Position numbers and translations under genes: made by a program
Notes under the pieces: generated by a model
What the model was told of the DNA's origin: nothing
The model's input: the letters and a program-made list of their open reading frames with translations, nothing else
Database searches by the model: none
Shown: one piece after another, positions 52,885 through 64,000 of the stretch
Layout of the letters: every line of letters begins with the position of its first letter
Position numbering within the stretch: position 1 is the first letter of the stretch
Source: Lotus japonicus
Lineage: Eukaryota; Streptophyta; Magnoliopsida; Fabales; Fabaceae
Length of the DNA: 64,000 nt
Reading direction: 5' to 3'
Assembly: GCF_012489685.1 (NCBI RefSeq)
Contig: NC_080046.1
Coordinates: forward strand, 20,707,304 to 20,771,303

Positions 52885-54114
52885 TGTAAGATCAAGTTTT
52901 GATCTAGTAGTACAACTCTATGTTTTGATGATTACAAGTTAACCTTTTGATATGAACAATTGTGGTACTCTAACGTGTTTTTCTGAGTGTGCTATTTACA
53001 GGCTCTGACCCTGACTCAATTTCACACAAATCAGAAGCACTGTGTATAAAGGGTAACCCAAGCAACGCTTTCGCATTCACCATGTTCAGTATGAACAGTG
53101 GAAAAGCTTCAGAAGATCTGAAGCTATACAAACTCTGATGAGGACTCAGTCGCTAGAAGCTCTGATGATCCAGAAGTTCTGACAACCAAGAAACACTGAA
53201 GGTTCAGATGTTCCGATGGTGTAGAAGACTCTGAAGATCCAGAAGCTGAATAGTGGAAACTCTGAAGTCCAGAAGCAAGAAACTCTGAAGGCCATGTTCT
53301 TCCCTCTGAGTTCAGAATCAGAAGATACAATGGTCAGAGGATCTGTGCTATCCCTCTGACTCTGATCAACCGGCTTCACAAGTTCCAATACGAAGCATTC
53401 CTCTGATCAGAAGTCTCCTAGGTTAAAAGGTCAAGTCGCTATCCTAGTACAAAAGCAAGTGTACCTTCCTGACGACCTACCTAACGTTCTCAGCCACAGC
53501 AGAAGCTGGATTTTCCAGAACTGCCCTCCAACGGTAGCATTTCCCATGCAACGCTCAACCCTAATCCTTGGAGTATATATAGAGGCTGAAGATTGAAAGA
53601 AGCGGCTAGAAGTAGAAGAAAAAAAAAAAAAAATATACAAGAAGCAATACACACGCGCAAGATATATTCTAAGCTTTCTTTCATCTTGTAATTTATTTTA
53701 GTTTACACTCAGCTTATTCAGAAGCAAACCCTTGTAAACACCAACCTCAAACAGTTGTTTGATTTTCCTTTAGGAGATCAAGGTTGATCGGATCCTAGAG
53801 AAGACTAAGAGAGTGAATCTTAGTGTGAGCTAAGTCAGTGTAATTGTTAGTCACTTGTAGGTTTCAAGTGCAGTTGTAACTCTTACCTGATTAGTGGATT
53901 GCCTTCATTCTAAGAAGGAAGAAATCACCTTAACGGGTGGACTGGAGTAGCTTGAGTGATTTATCAAGTGAACCAGGATAAAATCCTTGTGTGCTTTTCT
54001 ATCTCTATCTTTTGCACTTAGTTCTCGAAAAGATTTGTTAAAATCTTTAAGGTGGTAGTTTTGTACTGAAAACGTTATTCAAACCCCCCCTTTCTACCGT
54101 TTTTCATACCTTCA
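52885..54114 (+). repeat. 3' LTR of element C
   Basis: 1230 bp; matches the 5' LTR at every position I compared except one extra A in the A-run near 53620. Followed by TSD CTCAC. Confidence 0.96.
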
Positions 54115-54119
54115 CTCAC

Positions 54120-56039
54120 CATTCAGAATCTCAGATTCCAGTACAGAGTATATTTAAATTATCACAATCAACAACATGTCATATATCAATAAATCGCATC
54201 ATAAACACTTAGCACTTAGCATATAAAGCATGCACCACACATCCTAGATTACCCACATAGCACATAGCATGTAAGACAATCTCAAAAACATTCAGTAGAT
54301 GAATCATCTACATTGTCAGCCGAAGCCTCAGAAAACATTTTCCAATCACACACAATCCAGTGCATAAACAATAAACAATGTCGAAAACATCGACCCTAAG
54401 CATTAACTAGAGATTTAGTGAGAAGCCCTCACCTGAAGGTTCTCCAGTATGATCGTCAAGCGCTTCCTCGCACTCAAAGTGTTGTTCCTCAGAGAAATCC
54501 TCAAAAGCACCTTTACAATAAAATCACAGAATACTATAAGAATCTATCGAAAACTAAGCTATCGATACTTACTAAGGTTACTCGAAGTAATCTATACTCT
54601 AAGGTACGATAATCTAGCGCGAAAGACAAGTTTTCGGAAAAGGAAATTTTCCTCCTCCTCCCCTATAGGGCTCGGCCACTTTTGGTAATTGTGGGGCTCG
54701 ATTTTTCTTCGATCAAACTTGGTTCCTATGCTTTCATAAGCCGTAACTAAGGGTATTATGAACTCGGAAAAATTATCGGATCAAAAACTGTCGCAGGGGT
54801 ATTTTGGTCATGATTTTTAACTTAGGATTTTCAAAACTGAAATCCCAAAAATAAAATTTTGCAGGGACGTCACCAACGACGTTTATGACAACTAATCCTA
54901 CTAGCACTAAGCTAAGGCGATAGTTTTCAGCCTAAAGGTTGAAGCTTTACACCAAAAACTCCAAAAATGGGTATTTTAGGTTCAAATTGATTCCGGCGGA
55001 ATTCCGGCGACATAACGGAAAATCTAATCCGGCAGAAGTGATCTTGGGCACATATAGAAGAGGTTTAGAATCAGAAATGAAATATTCAGGATAGTTTTGC
55101 AAAAACCCATAAACTATCCACTCAGAAAACTCTACAGAAAAGCTATGGAAAAAGCGATCGGAGGTAAGGATTAGCGACTATACCTCGAAGCCTTGAAGTA
55201 GCAACTGATTGATCGACGATCAAGCAAACGATGAAGAAAATCTTGTCCTCCTTCTTCCTCTTTGTGGCCGCGGGTTTGGGTGGGGAAATGGGTAGTTTTT
55301 TTGGTTTTTTCTTCCTTTCTTTGCTATATATAGAAGGTGGAAATTCGCGGGAAAATGAAAGTTTCGCGAATCTGATTTTTCCGGCGTCATTCTCCGTGAA
55401 TTAATAGATATGTTTTGGCAAAAGAATTCCAAAACTATAAAGAGGTCTCCTTGTATTTTTGGCAACTAATGCATAGTCGGTATAAAACTATTTTACCCGA
55501 TAAGTTGCTTTTTGCATCGAATGTCGGAATAGAAAACTTCCTTCGGAAGAAAGATTGAAATCATCAAGAGAAATGGGTGTACGCGTGTAGAATATTCATT
55601 TGAAGCTCTGAATAGATAAAGTCCCCATAGTCGGGTGATTCTAGGGTTTTGAAATACCAGGGATTCGGTTTCGGCAAACTTCCGATGATTGGAATCAGAC
55701 GTTCGTAGATCCTAGAGTTTCGCCTCGAAACGATTGTGATATATGGAAAAAGAGAAGTTCTAACATTTCTCTAAAGATTTTTGGAATTAACTGCCATCGT
55801 GCCTAAAAGTGAAAATTAGCTATATACTAGGGTTTCTGACCTAGGTTTAAGCGTAAAACGTTCGTGCTATAACTTTTATCGATCATAATGCAATCCTTGA
55901 ACTTTTCCTGAACTTTCTCCTTCATAAATATATTTCATTTAATAAACTTTCGTTCAGGTTTCCCTTCACATTACATCAACCCTAATCGTGAATAAGAAGT
56001 TTATTCACTTAGCATAAACTTAAAAACTCGGGCCTTACA
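54120..56039 (-). repeat. Gypsy solo LTR G2, second part (minus orientation)
   Basis: Continues G2 after element C and ends GGCCTTACA at 56039, followed by TSD GTGTG (56040-56044). TATATATA at 55325-55332 matches the TATA of G1. The open frame at 55220-55465 is a chance frame. Confidence 0.85.
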
Positions 56040-56165
56040 GTGTGAATCTTCTCCTTCCCTGCTCTTAAGTTTCCGTTGTACCAAACGATACCAATGAGGT
56101 GATGAACCTTTATATCGTTTGGAAAACCAAGTTTTTGGATGACACAATTCAAACCCCTCCTTTCT
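56040..56165 (+). repeat. Right end of old LTR remnant R0
   Basis: After the GTGTG duplication the sequence reads like the end of a Sirevirus LTR (AATCTTCTCCTTCCCTGC, then ATTCAAACCCCTCCTTTC, compare ATTCAAACCCCCCCTTTC in A-D). No primer site or polypurine tract follows, so it is a remnant. Confidence 0.5.
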
Positions 56166-57899
56166 TGTGCTACTCTGATCAACTTCAACCATTTTTCCAA
56201 CTATGGTGGATTCAGCATGTTAGGAGTTCTCCAAGCTTGCATTAAGAAGCCAACTGCGTGCATCAACTTGTTAACTTCTTCCGTCAATCTAGTGATTATG
56301 TTTAGGACAATATGGTCATAAAGAATGAGAAAAGGAACCTCACCCCAATAACTAATGAATTCCACCCGAAAAGGAACCCCACATAAAAGGAAATATGAAT
56401 TTATGACATAAGTCACAATCAAACAAAACCCCACCCCACCCCAACCCAAAATCACAAAAGGCCATATATGTCACCAGTTACAATCAGACATAACCCCACC
56501 CACCCCAACCCAAAATAAGAAAAAGATATTTATGTCATAAATTACAATCAGAATAGGAAAAATTTCAAGTAATTAGAAAGGACAAATTTTCACACACATA
56601 AATTACATAAATTTTCAAGTAGTCAGAAAATAAATGTTTGAAGTAGTCAGAAAAGGAATTTTACGGCTTCAGATCAAGCATTGGATGAATGTAAAAAGAA
56701 TATATGAATCTGAAATTTCTGAAGATGAATCCTCTAAGGCCAAAATAAGAAAGTATAAACCAAAGAGAAACCTGGATGAAATGGTAACGATTGAAGGCAT
56801 TTTTATTTGCCTACTTGAGTGGATTGAAATGGTGGGATGGGTGCGTGCCATCATCAGCGAGGTAATGGACTCGATATCTCGCAGGGTTTTTCCTCTTCCA
56901 ACCATGGCTTCTTTGGTTGATTTTCCTGAGAGAAGGTGGTGAAATAACCTCTAGACACATATCTAGAGGTGATTTATATGGTCGATTATGAACAGTCACG
57001 AGGCTAGCTGGCATCGGTTGACGTTAACGACGTCTTTCTTCAGTGTCTTTCTCTAATAAACTGTAGTTGAAAGCGATAGCCTAATGACTGATGCACCATT
57101 TCTCAAATCCGAAATCATTTCCACTCATGAGGTTCCCGCGTACGAACTCTCTCTTCTTTCAAAAATTCTCACTAAAGTAGGGGCATACTCGTCATTTCGC
57201 ATACCAAATAGGGGCATGATGGTGATTCCGGTCAATCAAATAGGGCATACTTGATTGCTTTGTGTTTTAAATAAAATCTCACTTTCATTTGTACTGTGTG
57301 GAATTCTCTTGCAATTGAGAGAAAATAGAGAATATCAAAGATGGATTCACTCACCATTCACCAAGACTGTAAAGAAATAGATAACTTCGCTCTTCTAGAA
57401 AACTAGTGTTATAAATCATGTAATACACGATATTTTAGATTTTTTTAGATACAAATAATGTAATTTAATTTTTTTAGGATATATACTGACCCCTCTTCTA
57501 TCTGGACATTATAGTTCTCTGTGGGATCACGTCAAATAGTAGCATGAAATGTACCACTGTGATTTTCTTCGAAAGAAAAATGTGTCATGGTATATTGATG
57601 AGGAAATAGTAAATATATACAGCCTTCTCAAAGGTGATCAAAAGACAAATACAACCTAAAGAAGCCTAAAAAAAGGACCAATCCTAGAAAAACTATCTAG
57701 CCCAAATGGACCCAAAAACAATTCTCAAAGCCTAAACTCATCTAGAGATAGCCAAACAATCAACAAAGCTCGCAAAAGCCAACTAAACCAACAAAACCCC
57801 CTAAACAGAATCCAAGAAATCACTTTGATTATTAAGAAGTCGGTATGCGATTATTTAAGCTAATTATCAATTAATTCATCCTTGCAAATTGAACACTCA

Positions 57900-57903
<4 letters not shown>
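56166..57903. other. Unassigned region
   Basis: AT-rich DNA with no recognised gene. An open frame at 56634-56942 (102 codons, ESEISEDESSKAKIRKYKPK) could be a decayed exon but matches nothing I know. A tandem repeat lies at 56402-56551. Confidence 0.4.
56402..56551. repeat. Tandem repeat, ~64-65 bp unit, 2.3 copies
   Basis: Units start at 56402, 56467 and 56531 with TATG(A/T)CA..TACAATCA type sequence; the first two also share ACCCCACC..CCCCAACCCAAAAT. Confidence 0.7.

Positions 57904-57951
<48 letters not shown>
57904..57951. repeat. (AT)24 microsatellite
   Basis: Perfect AT dinucleotide run of 48 bp. Confidence 0.97.
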
Positions 57952-57953
<2 letters not shown>

Positions 57954-58020
57954 TGCTTGCATGTCCACACGTGTCACTAGTGACTAGACTCACTACCATG
58001 TACCAACACTTGTATCTTAT

Positions 58021-58147
58021 CTGGGTGGGGTGGGTAGCTCACATGGTTGAACTAAGAGTAATTGCAGGTGAAGGGCTAGAGTTCGAACCCTGAGAAGGGA
58101 TAATTTGTACTAATTTACTAACAACTAACATTTGCCTATAAAAAAAA
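58021..58147 (+). mobile_element. tRNA-derived SINE with 13-bp TSD
   Basis: 127 bp. Pol III A box TAGCTCACATGG (58035-58046) and B box GAGTTCGAACC (58079-58089) at tRNA-like spacing, then a non-tRNA tail ending in an A-run. Flanked by ACTTGTATCTTAT (58008-58020) and ACTTGTATTTTAT (58148-58160), a 13-bp duplication with one mismatch, as LINE machinery makes. It is not a functional tRNA. Confidence 0.85.
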
Positions 58148-58160
58148 ACTTGTATTTTAT

Positions 58161-58696
58161 TTTTTCTTCAATAGTTCAAAGTTCGATACATCAAGCCCAC
58201 AAAGTGATAAATAATATATCAAGGCCCATATGACAATCTAGAAACATCCAACCTAGATCGGATTCTCTATAAAATAGTTGATGCCTTCACTCGCTCTCAC
58301 GCAAATCACTTTATGTTAGGGTTTCCAGTAAACTTGATACTCCAAGCCTCCGATAACGCTGCCACAACAAAGTTTTTCATTTCACTCTCTCCATCCAATC
58401 CTTAAGATCCGATGCCGTCTTGTGCTAAGCTTCACTCAAATTAGGTATTTACCTTCTCTTGGTTCTTAATTCTCCATATCCACTTGTTATTATCCATTCG
58501 TTAATTGCATCAATTTTTATTTTCTTAGGTTGTTTTGATCTCGTGCCAAAGTTTTTTTTGAAGTCTCCTCCATCCAGATTAATAAGCCTTGGGACAACTC
58601 TGTGGGCCTTGGGACAACTGTGTTATCGTTTCTTTTTACTAGCTTCCAAGGTGACACTACGCTCAATCTATCCACAACAGTTATTTGTTTGATTAA

Positions 58697-58748
<52 letters not shown>

Positions 58749-59372
58749 CGGTTTGACTCTGTAACAATGAATCAATTTGGGAATGTGTTTCTAAATTGAT
58801 GAATTATGTTTTTATTTTCTACTTTAATTCCAAACTATTGATGAACTATCTATGATTTGTTCAAAGAATCATTGCACATATTAACCATATCAAATCATTC
58901 ATGATCTTTCCAATAATCAAAAGATTTTGAGAAATATTCTGAGAGTGTTGAATATAATCAACGGATTTTTTGTTACCTTTACTTGTGTGGATTGCTATGA
59001 TACATTTCCCTTTAATCTTCACTTGTTTATTGTATGATTATAACATCCATGTGCATAATCATATAATAATATAGCTTGTACCTTGTTTACTTTTGTAAAT
59101 TAAGAAGCTATTATGGTAAAAACGTTGTTTTGCAGCAAGATATTAACATACAAGATGAGGATGACACCGCAATTGAAGAAATGTGATTTGTTTATGGTTC
59201 TGATGAGAAGTATGAGATTGATAGGCACATTTCTTCAAAAACTAGATAAAGAACATTCAAAAGCTTGTGTTCACTCATCACAAGTTGAATTTATTCATCC
59301 CCTTGTGTTTGTTGAAGGTATTTGCTGATATATGTATCTTACCTCTTTTTAGGATGGAAAAATGAAAACTAA
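58161..59372 (+). other. Unassigned region with possible decayed exons
   Basis: A T-rich stretch ending TTTTGCAG at about 59137 precedes QDINIQDEDDTAIEEM, an in-frame TGA, then FVYGSDEKYEIDRH, and a GAAG/GTATTTG donor-like site near 59320. It reads like an exon of a decayed gene, family unknown. The rest is non-coding. Confidence 0.3.
58699..58745. repeat. (GT)23 microsatellite
   Basis: Uninterrupted GT run of 47 bp. Confidence 0.97.
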
Positions 59373-60146
59373 GGTCAAGCTCACATGAATTTTCAAGTTA
59401 GAAGCAATGCAACCAACATAAACTTTTGATAATATTGCACACTAATTTGATCTTGGACTTAAATTTTCTACCACTACACTAAATTGATCTGAGGCCCCAC
59501 CTTTACTGATATATGTCCCCACCTAGGTGAACCAAGTAAGATGAGAGAAACTTCTTCTTCGGCTAGAGAAATGTAAACATAGATGAAAATGACTGTGAAC
59601 AGGTCATGGAAAGAGGAAAATGAAATAAAAATGATATTGAATGTTCCATGGGAAGAGTACAGCAAAAAATCAGAATAAATGTAGGTTTAACAAACCTCTA
59701 TATAAAAAATGAAGGTGTTTGCATGATTGAACCTTAATCCTTAGTTAGTTAGTTTGTTTACCTAAGTCTTACTTTATATTGCAACACCAATCATGCAAAC
59801 ACCTTCGTTTTTTTTATATAGAGGTTTGTTCAACCTGGATTTCTTCTGATTTTTTGCTATACTCTTCCCATGGAACATTCAATATCATTTTTATTTCATT
59901 TTCCTCTTTCCATGAACCGTTCACAGTCATTTTCATCTCTGTTTACATTTCTTTAGCCGAAGAAGAAGTTTCTCTCATCTTACTTGGTTCACCTAGGCGG
60001 AGGACATATATCAGTAAAGGTGGGGTTTTAGATCAATTTAGTGTGGAACTAGGAACTTTTAGTCCAAGATCAATTTAGTGTGCAATATTTTCAAAAGTTT
60101 ATGATGTTTAAATTGCTCTTAACTTGAAAATTATGTGAGCTTGACC
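59373..60146. mobile_element. 774-bp inverted-repeat element abutting S2 gag
   Basis: The left arm starting GGTCAAGCTCACATG is matched by a right arm ending with its reverse complement CATGTGAGCTTGACC (one or two changes). The arms (about 350 bp each) share GATCAATTTAGTG, TGAACCAAGTAAGATGAGAG and CAAACACCTTC in inverted order, with a spacer of roughly 50-90 bp. No ORF. The TSD is unresolved: AACTA lies at the right edge and one base off the left edge. A non-autonomous DNA transposon (MITE) is the likely class. Confidence 0.8.
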
Positions 60147-61610
60147 AACTACGACTACGACTACTGGAAGGCTCGCATGATTGCGTTTCTCAAGTCTATT
60201 GATAGCAAGACATGGAAGGCTATTGTCAAAGGTTGGAAACATCCGGTGAACACGCCCAAGGAAGGTTCATCTGTTAGTGAGTTGAAACCTGAGGATGAAT
60301 GTAATAAAGAAGAGGATGAAGAGGGCGCTTGGGAATTCTAAAGCGCTGAATGCTATATTCAATGGAGTGGATAAAAATATGTTCCGTTTAATCAACACCT
60401 GCACTGTGGCAAATGATGCTTGGGAGATTCTCAAGACTGCTCATGAGGGAACTTCCAGAGTTAGAATGTCAAGGCTTTAGATCCTAACAACTCAGTTTGA
60501 GAACTTAAAAATGAAGGAAGATGAGACCATTTCTGATTTTCATATGAGACTGCGTGATATTGCAAACTCCTCATTCGCCTTGGGAGAACAAATGTCAGAG
60601 GAGAAGCTTGTGAGAAAGATTCTCAAATCTCTTCCTAAGAGGTTTGACATGAAAGTAACTGTTATTGAAGAAGCTCAAGACATAAGCAGCATCAAGGTGG
60701 ATGAGCTTATTGGTTCCTTGATGACTTTTGAAATGACTCAGAATGATAGATCTGAAAAAAGAAATAAAAGCATTGCCCTTGTCTCAAGCACAGATGTAGA
60801 TGATGATATGTCTGATAATGAAACTGGTGAAAGCATATCAGAGGCCATAGCTTTTCTGGGAAGAAAGTTCAACAAGTTTTTGAAGAGGCTGGACAAGAGG
60901 TCAAGGCCAAATGGGCAAGACAAACGGCCTGACAACTTCAAAAGTCAGCAATTTCAAAGAAAAGTGAAAGATGAAGACAAGGCAGAAAATGGCCGAGGAG
61001 TTCAATGTCATGAATGTGAGGGTTTTGGCCATATCAGGGCAGAATGTGCCACCTATTTGAAGAAACAAAAGAAGGGAATGGTTGCCACTTGGTCTGATGA
61101 AGAATCTGATACTGAAAGTGAAGATGTAACAACAAACAAAGTAACATCTTTCCTGGTTAGATGTGATTCAGATGATGGGGACAGCGACAAGGAGATCTCT
61201 GATGAGGAACTTGCTGAACCTTATAAGCTGTTGTACATTAAGTGGAAAGAAGCATGTATTTATGGGCATCAACAAAAGAAGCAAGTCTTTGATCTTCAAG
61301 CTGAGAAGAAGAAGCTGACTGAAGAAGTGGCCTTATTAAACTCAAAAATGGAAGGAATGACCAAGTCCATTCGCATGATGAGTAAGAGCACTAATATATT
61401 GGATGAAATTCTTGATGTTGGAAAGAGTGCAGGTGATAAGACTGGAATAGGGTTTGATTATCGTGCTGTAAACAAGGCAAGCCAGAACATGACCAAGGAA
61501 CATGTGCAAACTGGAAAGCAATCAAATATTCCCATGTGGAACCGCATGCCTCAACAATCTGTTACACATCCGTATGCTCAAGTTAGGAACTATCAAAATT
61601 CAACTTGGTC
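60147..61610 (+). pseudogene. gag of SIRE1-like element S2, decayed
   Basis: Homologous reading starts at NYDYDYWKARM directly after the inverted-repeat element; the true N-terminus is missing. A frameshift occurs near 60330 and a TAG at 60478-60480; after that it is open from 60511. It keeps LPKRFDMKVTVIEEAQDISS, the CCHC knuckle CHECEGFGHIRAEC (from 61006), an acidic region and a coiled coil. The second zinc-finger-like segment (HYCGRFGHIRPYC, near 61613) lies in another frame. A different Sirevirus subfamily from A-D. Confidence 0.85.
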
Positions 61611-64000
61611 ATTATTGTGGCAGATTTGGTCATATCAGACCATATTGCTTCAAGCTGTATGGGTATCCTATGTTTCAAGATGTGTCACGAGATAATGAAA
61701 AGAAGAGTCCAGGTAAAAGCAAGTGGAAGCCAAAGGTTAATACTACTACTCTCATTGCTCACACCTCTCTGCGTGCATCATCAAAGGAAGACTGGTACTT
61801 CGACAGTGGATCTTCCGGACACATGACAGTAGTAAAGAGTTATCTTGAGAAACTGGAACCACATGCTAAGAGTTTTGTCACCTTCGATGATGGAGCCAAA
61901 GGAAAAATCAGAGGAATTGGAAAATTGTCTGACACAAGATCTCCAAATCTGGATGATGTTCTGCTAGTTGAAGGATTGACTGCAAACTTGATCAGCATAA
62001 GTCAACATTGTGACCAAGGCTTGAAGGTAGTTTTCAAAAAATCTGGTTGTGTTGTCAAAAACAAGAACAAGGATGTGTTAATGAGGGGAGCTAGATCAAA
62101 GGACAGCTGTTAAATGTAGACTTCTGAAACAACCTCTTTGTCTGCTCGATGTTTGATGTCTAAAGAAGATGAAGCTAGAATCTGGCATAAAAAATTAGGT
62201 CATCTAAATCTTAAGAGCATGAAAAGAATTATTGCTGAGGAAGCGGTTAGAGGAATACCAAAGTTGAAAATCCAAGAAGGAAATGTGTGTGGTGAATGTC
62301 TGATTAGGAAGCAAGTCAAAGTGTCTCACCAGAAGCTGCAACATCAGACTACATCAAAAGTTCTTGAATTACTTCACATGGATTTGATGGGACCAATGCG
62401 AGTGGAAAGTCTGGGAGGAAAAAGGTACGTGTTTGTTTGTGTAGATGATTTTTCTAGATTCACTTGGGTAGAATTTCTCAAAGAATAGTCAGACACCTTT
62501 GAAGTTTTCAAAGAATTATGTCTCCAAGTGCAAAGGGAAAAAAAGGAGTGGGATTGTCAAAATAAGAAGTGATCATGGAAAAGAATTTGAAAATGGTCAA
62601 TTCTCTGAGTTCTGTTCCTTTGAAGGAATCAAACATGAATTCTCTGCTCCTATTACTCCTTAGCAAAACGGTGTGGTTGAAAGGAAAAACAGGACTTTAC
62701 AAGAATCTGCCAGGGCCATGTTGCATGCTAAAAATCTACCATATCATTTTTGGGCTGAGGCCATCAACACTGCTTGCTACATCCACAATCGTGTTACCAT
62801 TCGCAAAGGAGATACAGTTACTCAGTATGAACTATGGAAAGGGAAAAAGCCTACAGTGAAGTATTTCCATGTCTTTGGCAGCAAGTGTTATATTCTATCT
62901 GATAGAGAACATAGGCGAAAACTGGATCCTAAAAGAGAGGTTGGAATATTTTAGGATATTCTGGGAACAACGGAGCTTATAGAGTTTATAATATTCGTAC
63001 TAAAGTCATGGTGGAATCCATTAATGTAGTTGTTGATGACACACCCGATGAGAGAACAGGACAAGTGCATGAGGAAGATGATCTACCATATCAAAGTACT
63101 GATGTTGAACCAGATGAGCCTGCAATTCAATCCTCTGATGAACAAGAAAATATTGTCACTCAACCACCTTTAGCAGCTAAAGGACCCTCCATTAGAGTCC
63201 AGAAGATACACCCAAAGGAAAATATCATTGGTGATCTGAATGATGGTGTTACTACAAGGTCAAGAGATCTGATTTCTAATGCTTGCTTCATATCCAAAAT
63301 AGAACCAAAGAACATCAAAGAAGCTTTGACTGATGAATTCTGGAATCAATCCATGCAAGAGGAACTGGGACAGTTCAAGAGAAATGAAGTGTGGGAATTG
63401 GTTCCAAGACCTGATGATGCAAATGTTGTGGGAACTAAGTGGATATTCAGGAACAAGTCTGATGAAAGTGGTAATATGACAAGGAACAAATCTCACCTAG
63501 TTGCTCAGGGATACTCTCAAATAGAAGGAATAGACTTTGATGAAACCTTCGCTCCTGTGGCTCGTCTTGAATCAATCAGATTGCTATTGGGAGTAGCTTG
63601 TTTGCTGAAATTCAGACTATATCATATGGATGTCAAGAGTGCCTTCTTAAATGGCTACTTGAATAAAGAAGTCTATGTGGAACAACCTAAAGGGTTTGTA
63701 GATCCTAGCTTTCCAGATCATGTCTATAGATTGAAAAAGGCTCTGTATGGCTTAAAACAAGCACCTAGAGCATGGTATGAAAGATTAACATAATTCATGA
63801 TCAACAATGGTTATGACAAAGGTGGTATTGACAAGACATTGTTTGTCAAGAAGAATGGCAGTGATCTTATGGTAGCTCAAATCTATGTCGATGACATTGT
63901 GTTTGGAGGCATGTCGAACCAAATGGTGGAGCAATTTGTTGAGCAAATGAAATCTGAGTTTGAAATGAGTCTTGTAGGAGAATTAACTTACTTTATGGGA
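61611..64000 (+). pseudogene. pol of SIRE1-like element S2, decayed, cut by window end
   Basis: Protease motif YFDSGSSGHMT (near 61800), pre-integrase IWHKKLGHLN, integrase HMDLMGP (62377), RSDHG (62566) and VVERKNR (62673), RT from WIFRNK to IYVDDIVFGG (YVDD codons 63884-63895). Breaks: stops at 62111, 62486, 62661, 62952 and 63791, plus frameshifts near 62540 and 62960. RT continues beyond the window; RNase H and the 3' LTR are not seen. Confidence 0.9.

Larger units (their letters stand above)
41998..54114 (+). mobile_element. Ty1/copia Sirevirus-like element C, complete and young
   Basis: 12,117 bp with TSD CTCAC (41993-41997 and 54115-54119). Gag, pol, envelope-like and antisense ORFs are all open. 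The LTRs appear identical except for one base in an A-run (1229 versus 1230 bp). It belongs with D by LTR U5, envelope-like and antisense-ORF type. The most intact copy in the window. Confidence 0.97.

Noticed and set aside
58021..58147. Functional tRNA gene
   Set aside because: A and B boxes are present but no cloverleaf can be completed, and an A-tail plus TSD mark it as a SINE.

Overview
This is plant nuclear DNA. A host gene with a spliced Mei2-like/TERMINAL EAR1-like coding region sits at the left edge, and almost everything else is transposable elements. The repeat repertoire suggests a eudicot and probably a legume: Sirevirus-type Ty1/copia elements with envelope-like ORFs, a MULE-type MITE of the TTAATTGCAA..TTTGGTCCCC kind, and long gypsy LTRs that begin TGTAAGACCC and end GGGTGTTACA. 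The genus is not proven by anything in the window.

Layout. 1-1120: 5' part of a TEL-type RNA-binding protein gene (minus strand) and its core promoter. 1475-2017: near-palindromic MULE-type MITE with a 9-bp target-site duplication (TSD). 2530-56165: a nested retrotransposon block. An old Sirevirus-like LTR remnant (R0; pieces at 2530-2982, 38929-39915 and 56040-56165) appears to be the base layer. It holds a partial gypsy LTR (G0, 2983-3978), which was hit by copia element A (3979-26786). A is split by a gypsy solo LTR (G1, 7009-22603, TSD GAATG), and G1 is split by copia element B (8600-20525, TSD AGAAT). A's 3' LTR is cut off and abuts the inverted copia element D (26790-38928, minus). A second solo LTR of the G1 family (G2, 39916-56039, minus, TSD GTGTG) is split by copia element C (41998-54114, TSD CTCAC). 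56166-59372: unassigned DNA with microsatellites and a tRNA-derived SINE with a 13-bp TSD. 59373-60146: a 774-bp inverted-repeat element abutting the gag of a decayed SIRE1-like element (S2) that runs off the right edge.

Elements A-D are one family. Each has an LTR of about 1.2 kb, an initiator-Met-tRNA primer binding site, gag, then pol in the +1 frame, an internal leader, a 949-aa envelope-like ORF, a 130-aa ORF on the opposite strand, several polypurine-like motifs and a 3' LTR. C is the most complete copy: all four ORFs are open and its LTRs look identical except for one base in an A-run. D also has near-identical LTRs, but an 85-bp deletion breaks its gag. B has a deletion in the envelope-like ORF. 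A is heavily deleted.

The most interesting points are: (1) the conserved antisense ORF, which differs by about 28% in amino acids between the A/B and C/D subfamilies but keeps its length and frame, while the DNA just upstream of its start is nearly identical; (2) two independent, oppositely oriented copia insertions at the same homologous position of two gypsy LTRs, 3 bp apart; (3) a conserved +1 gag/pol overlap in all four copies; (4) an envelope-like protein that looks nuclear and coiled-coil rather than membrane-bound; (5) a recent rearrangement junction between A and D.
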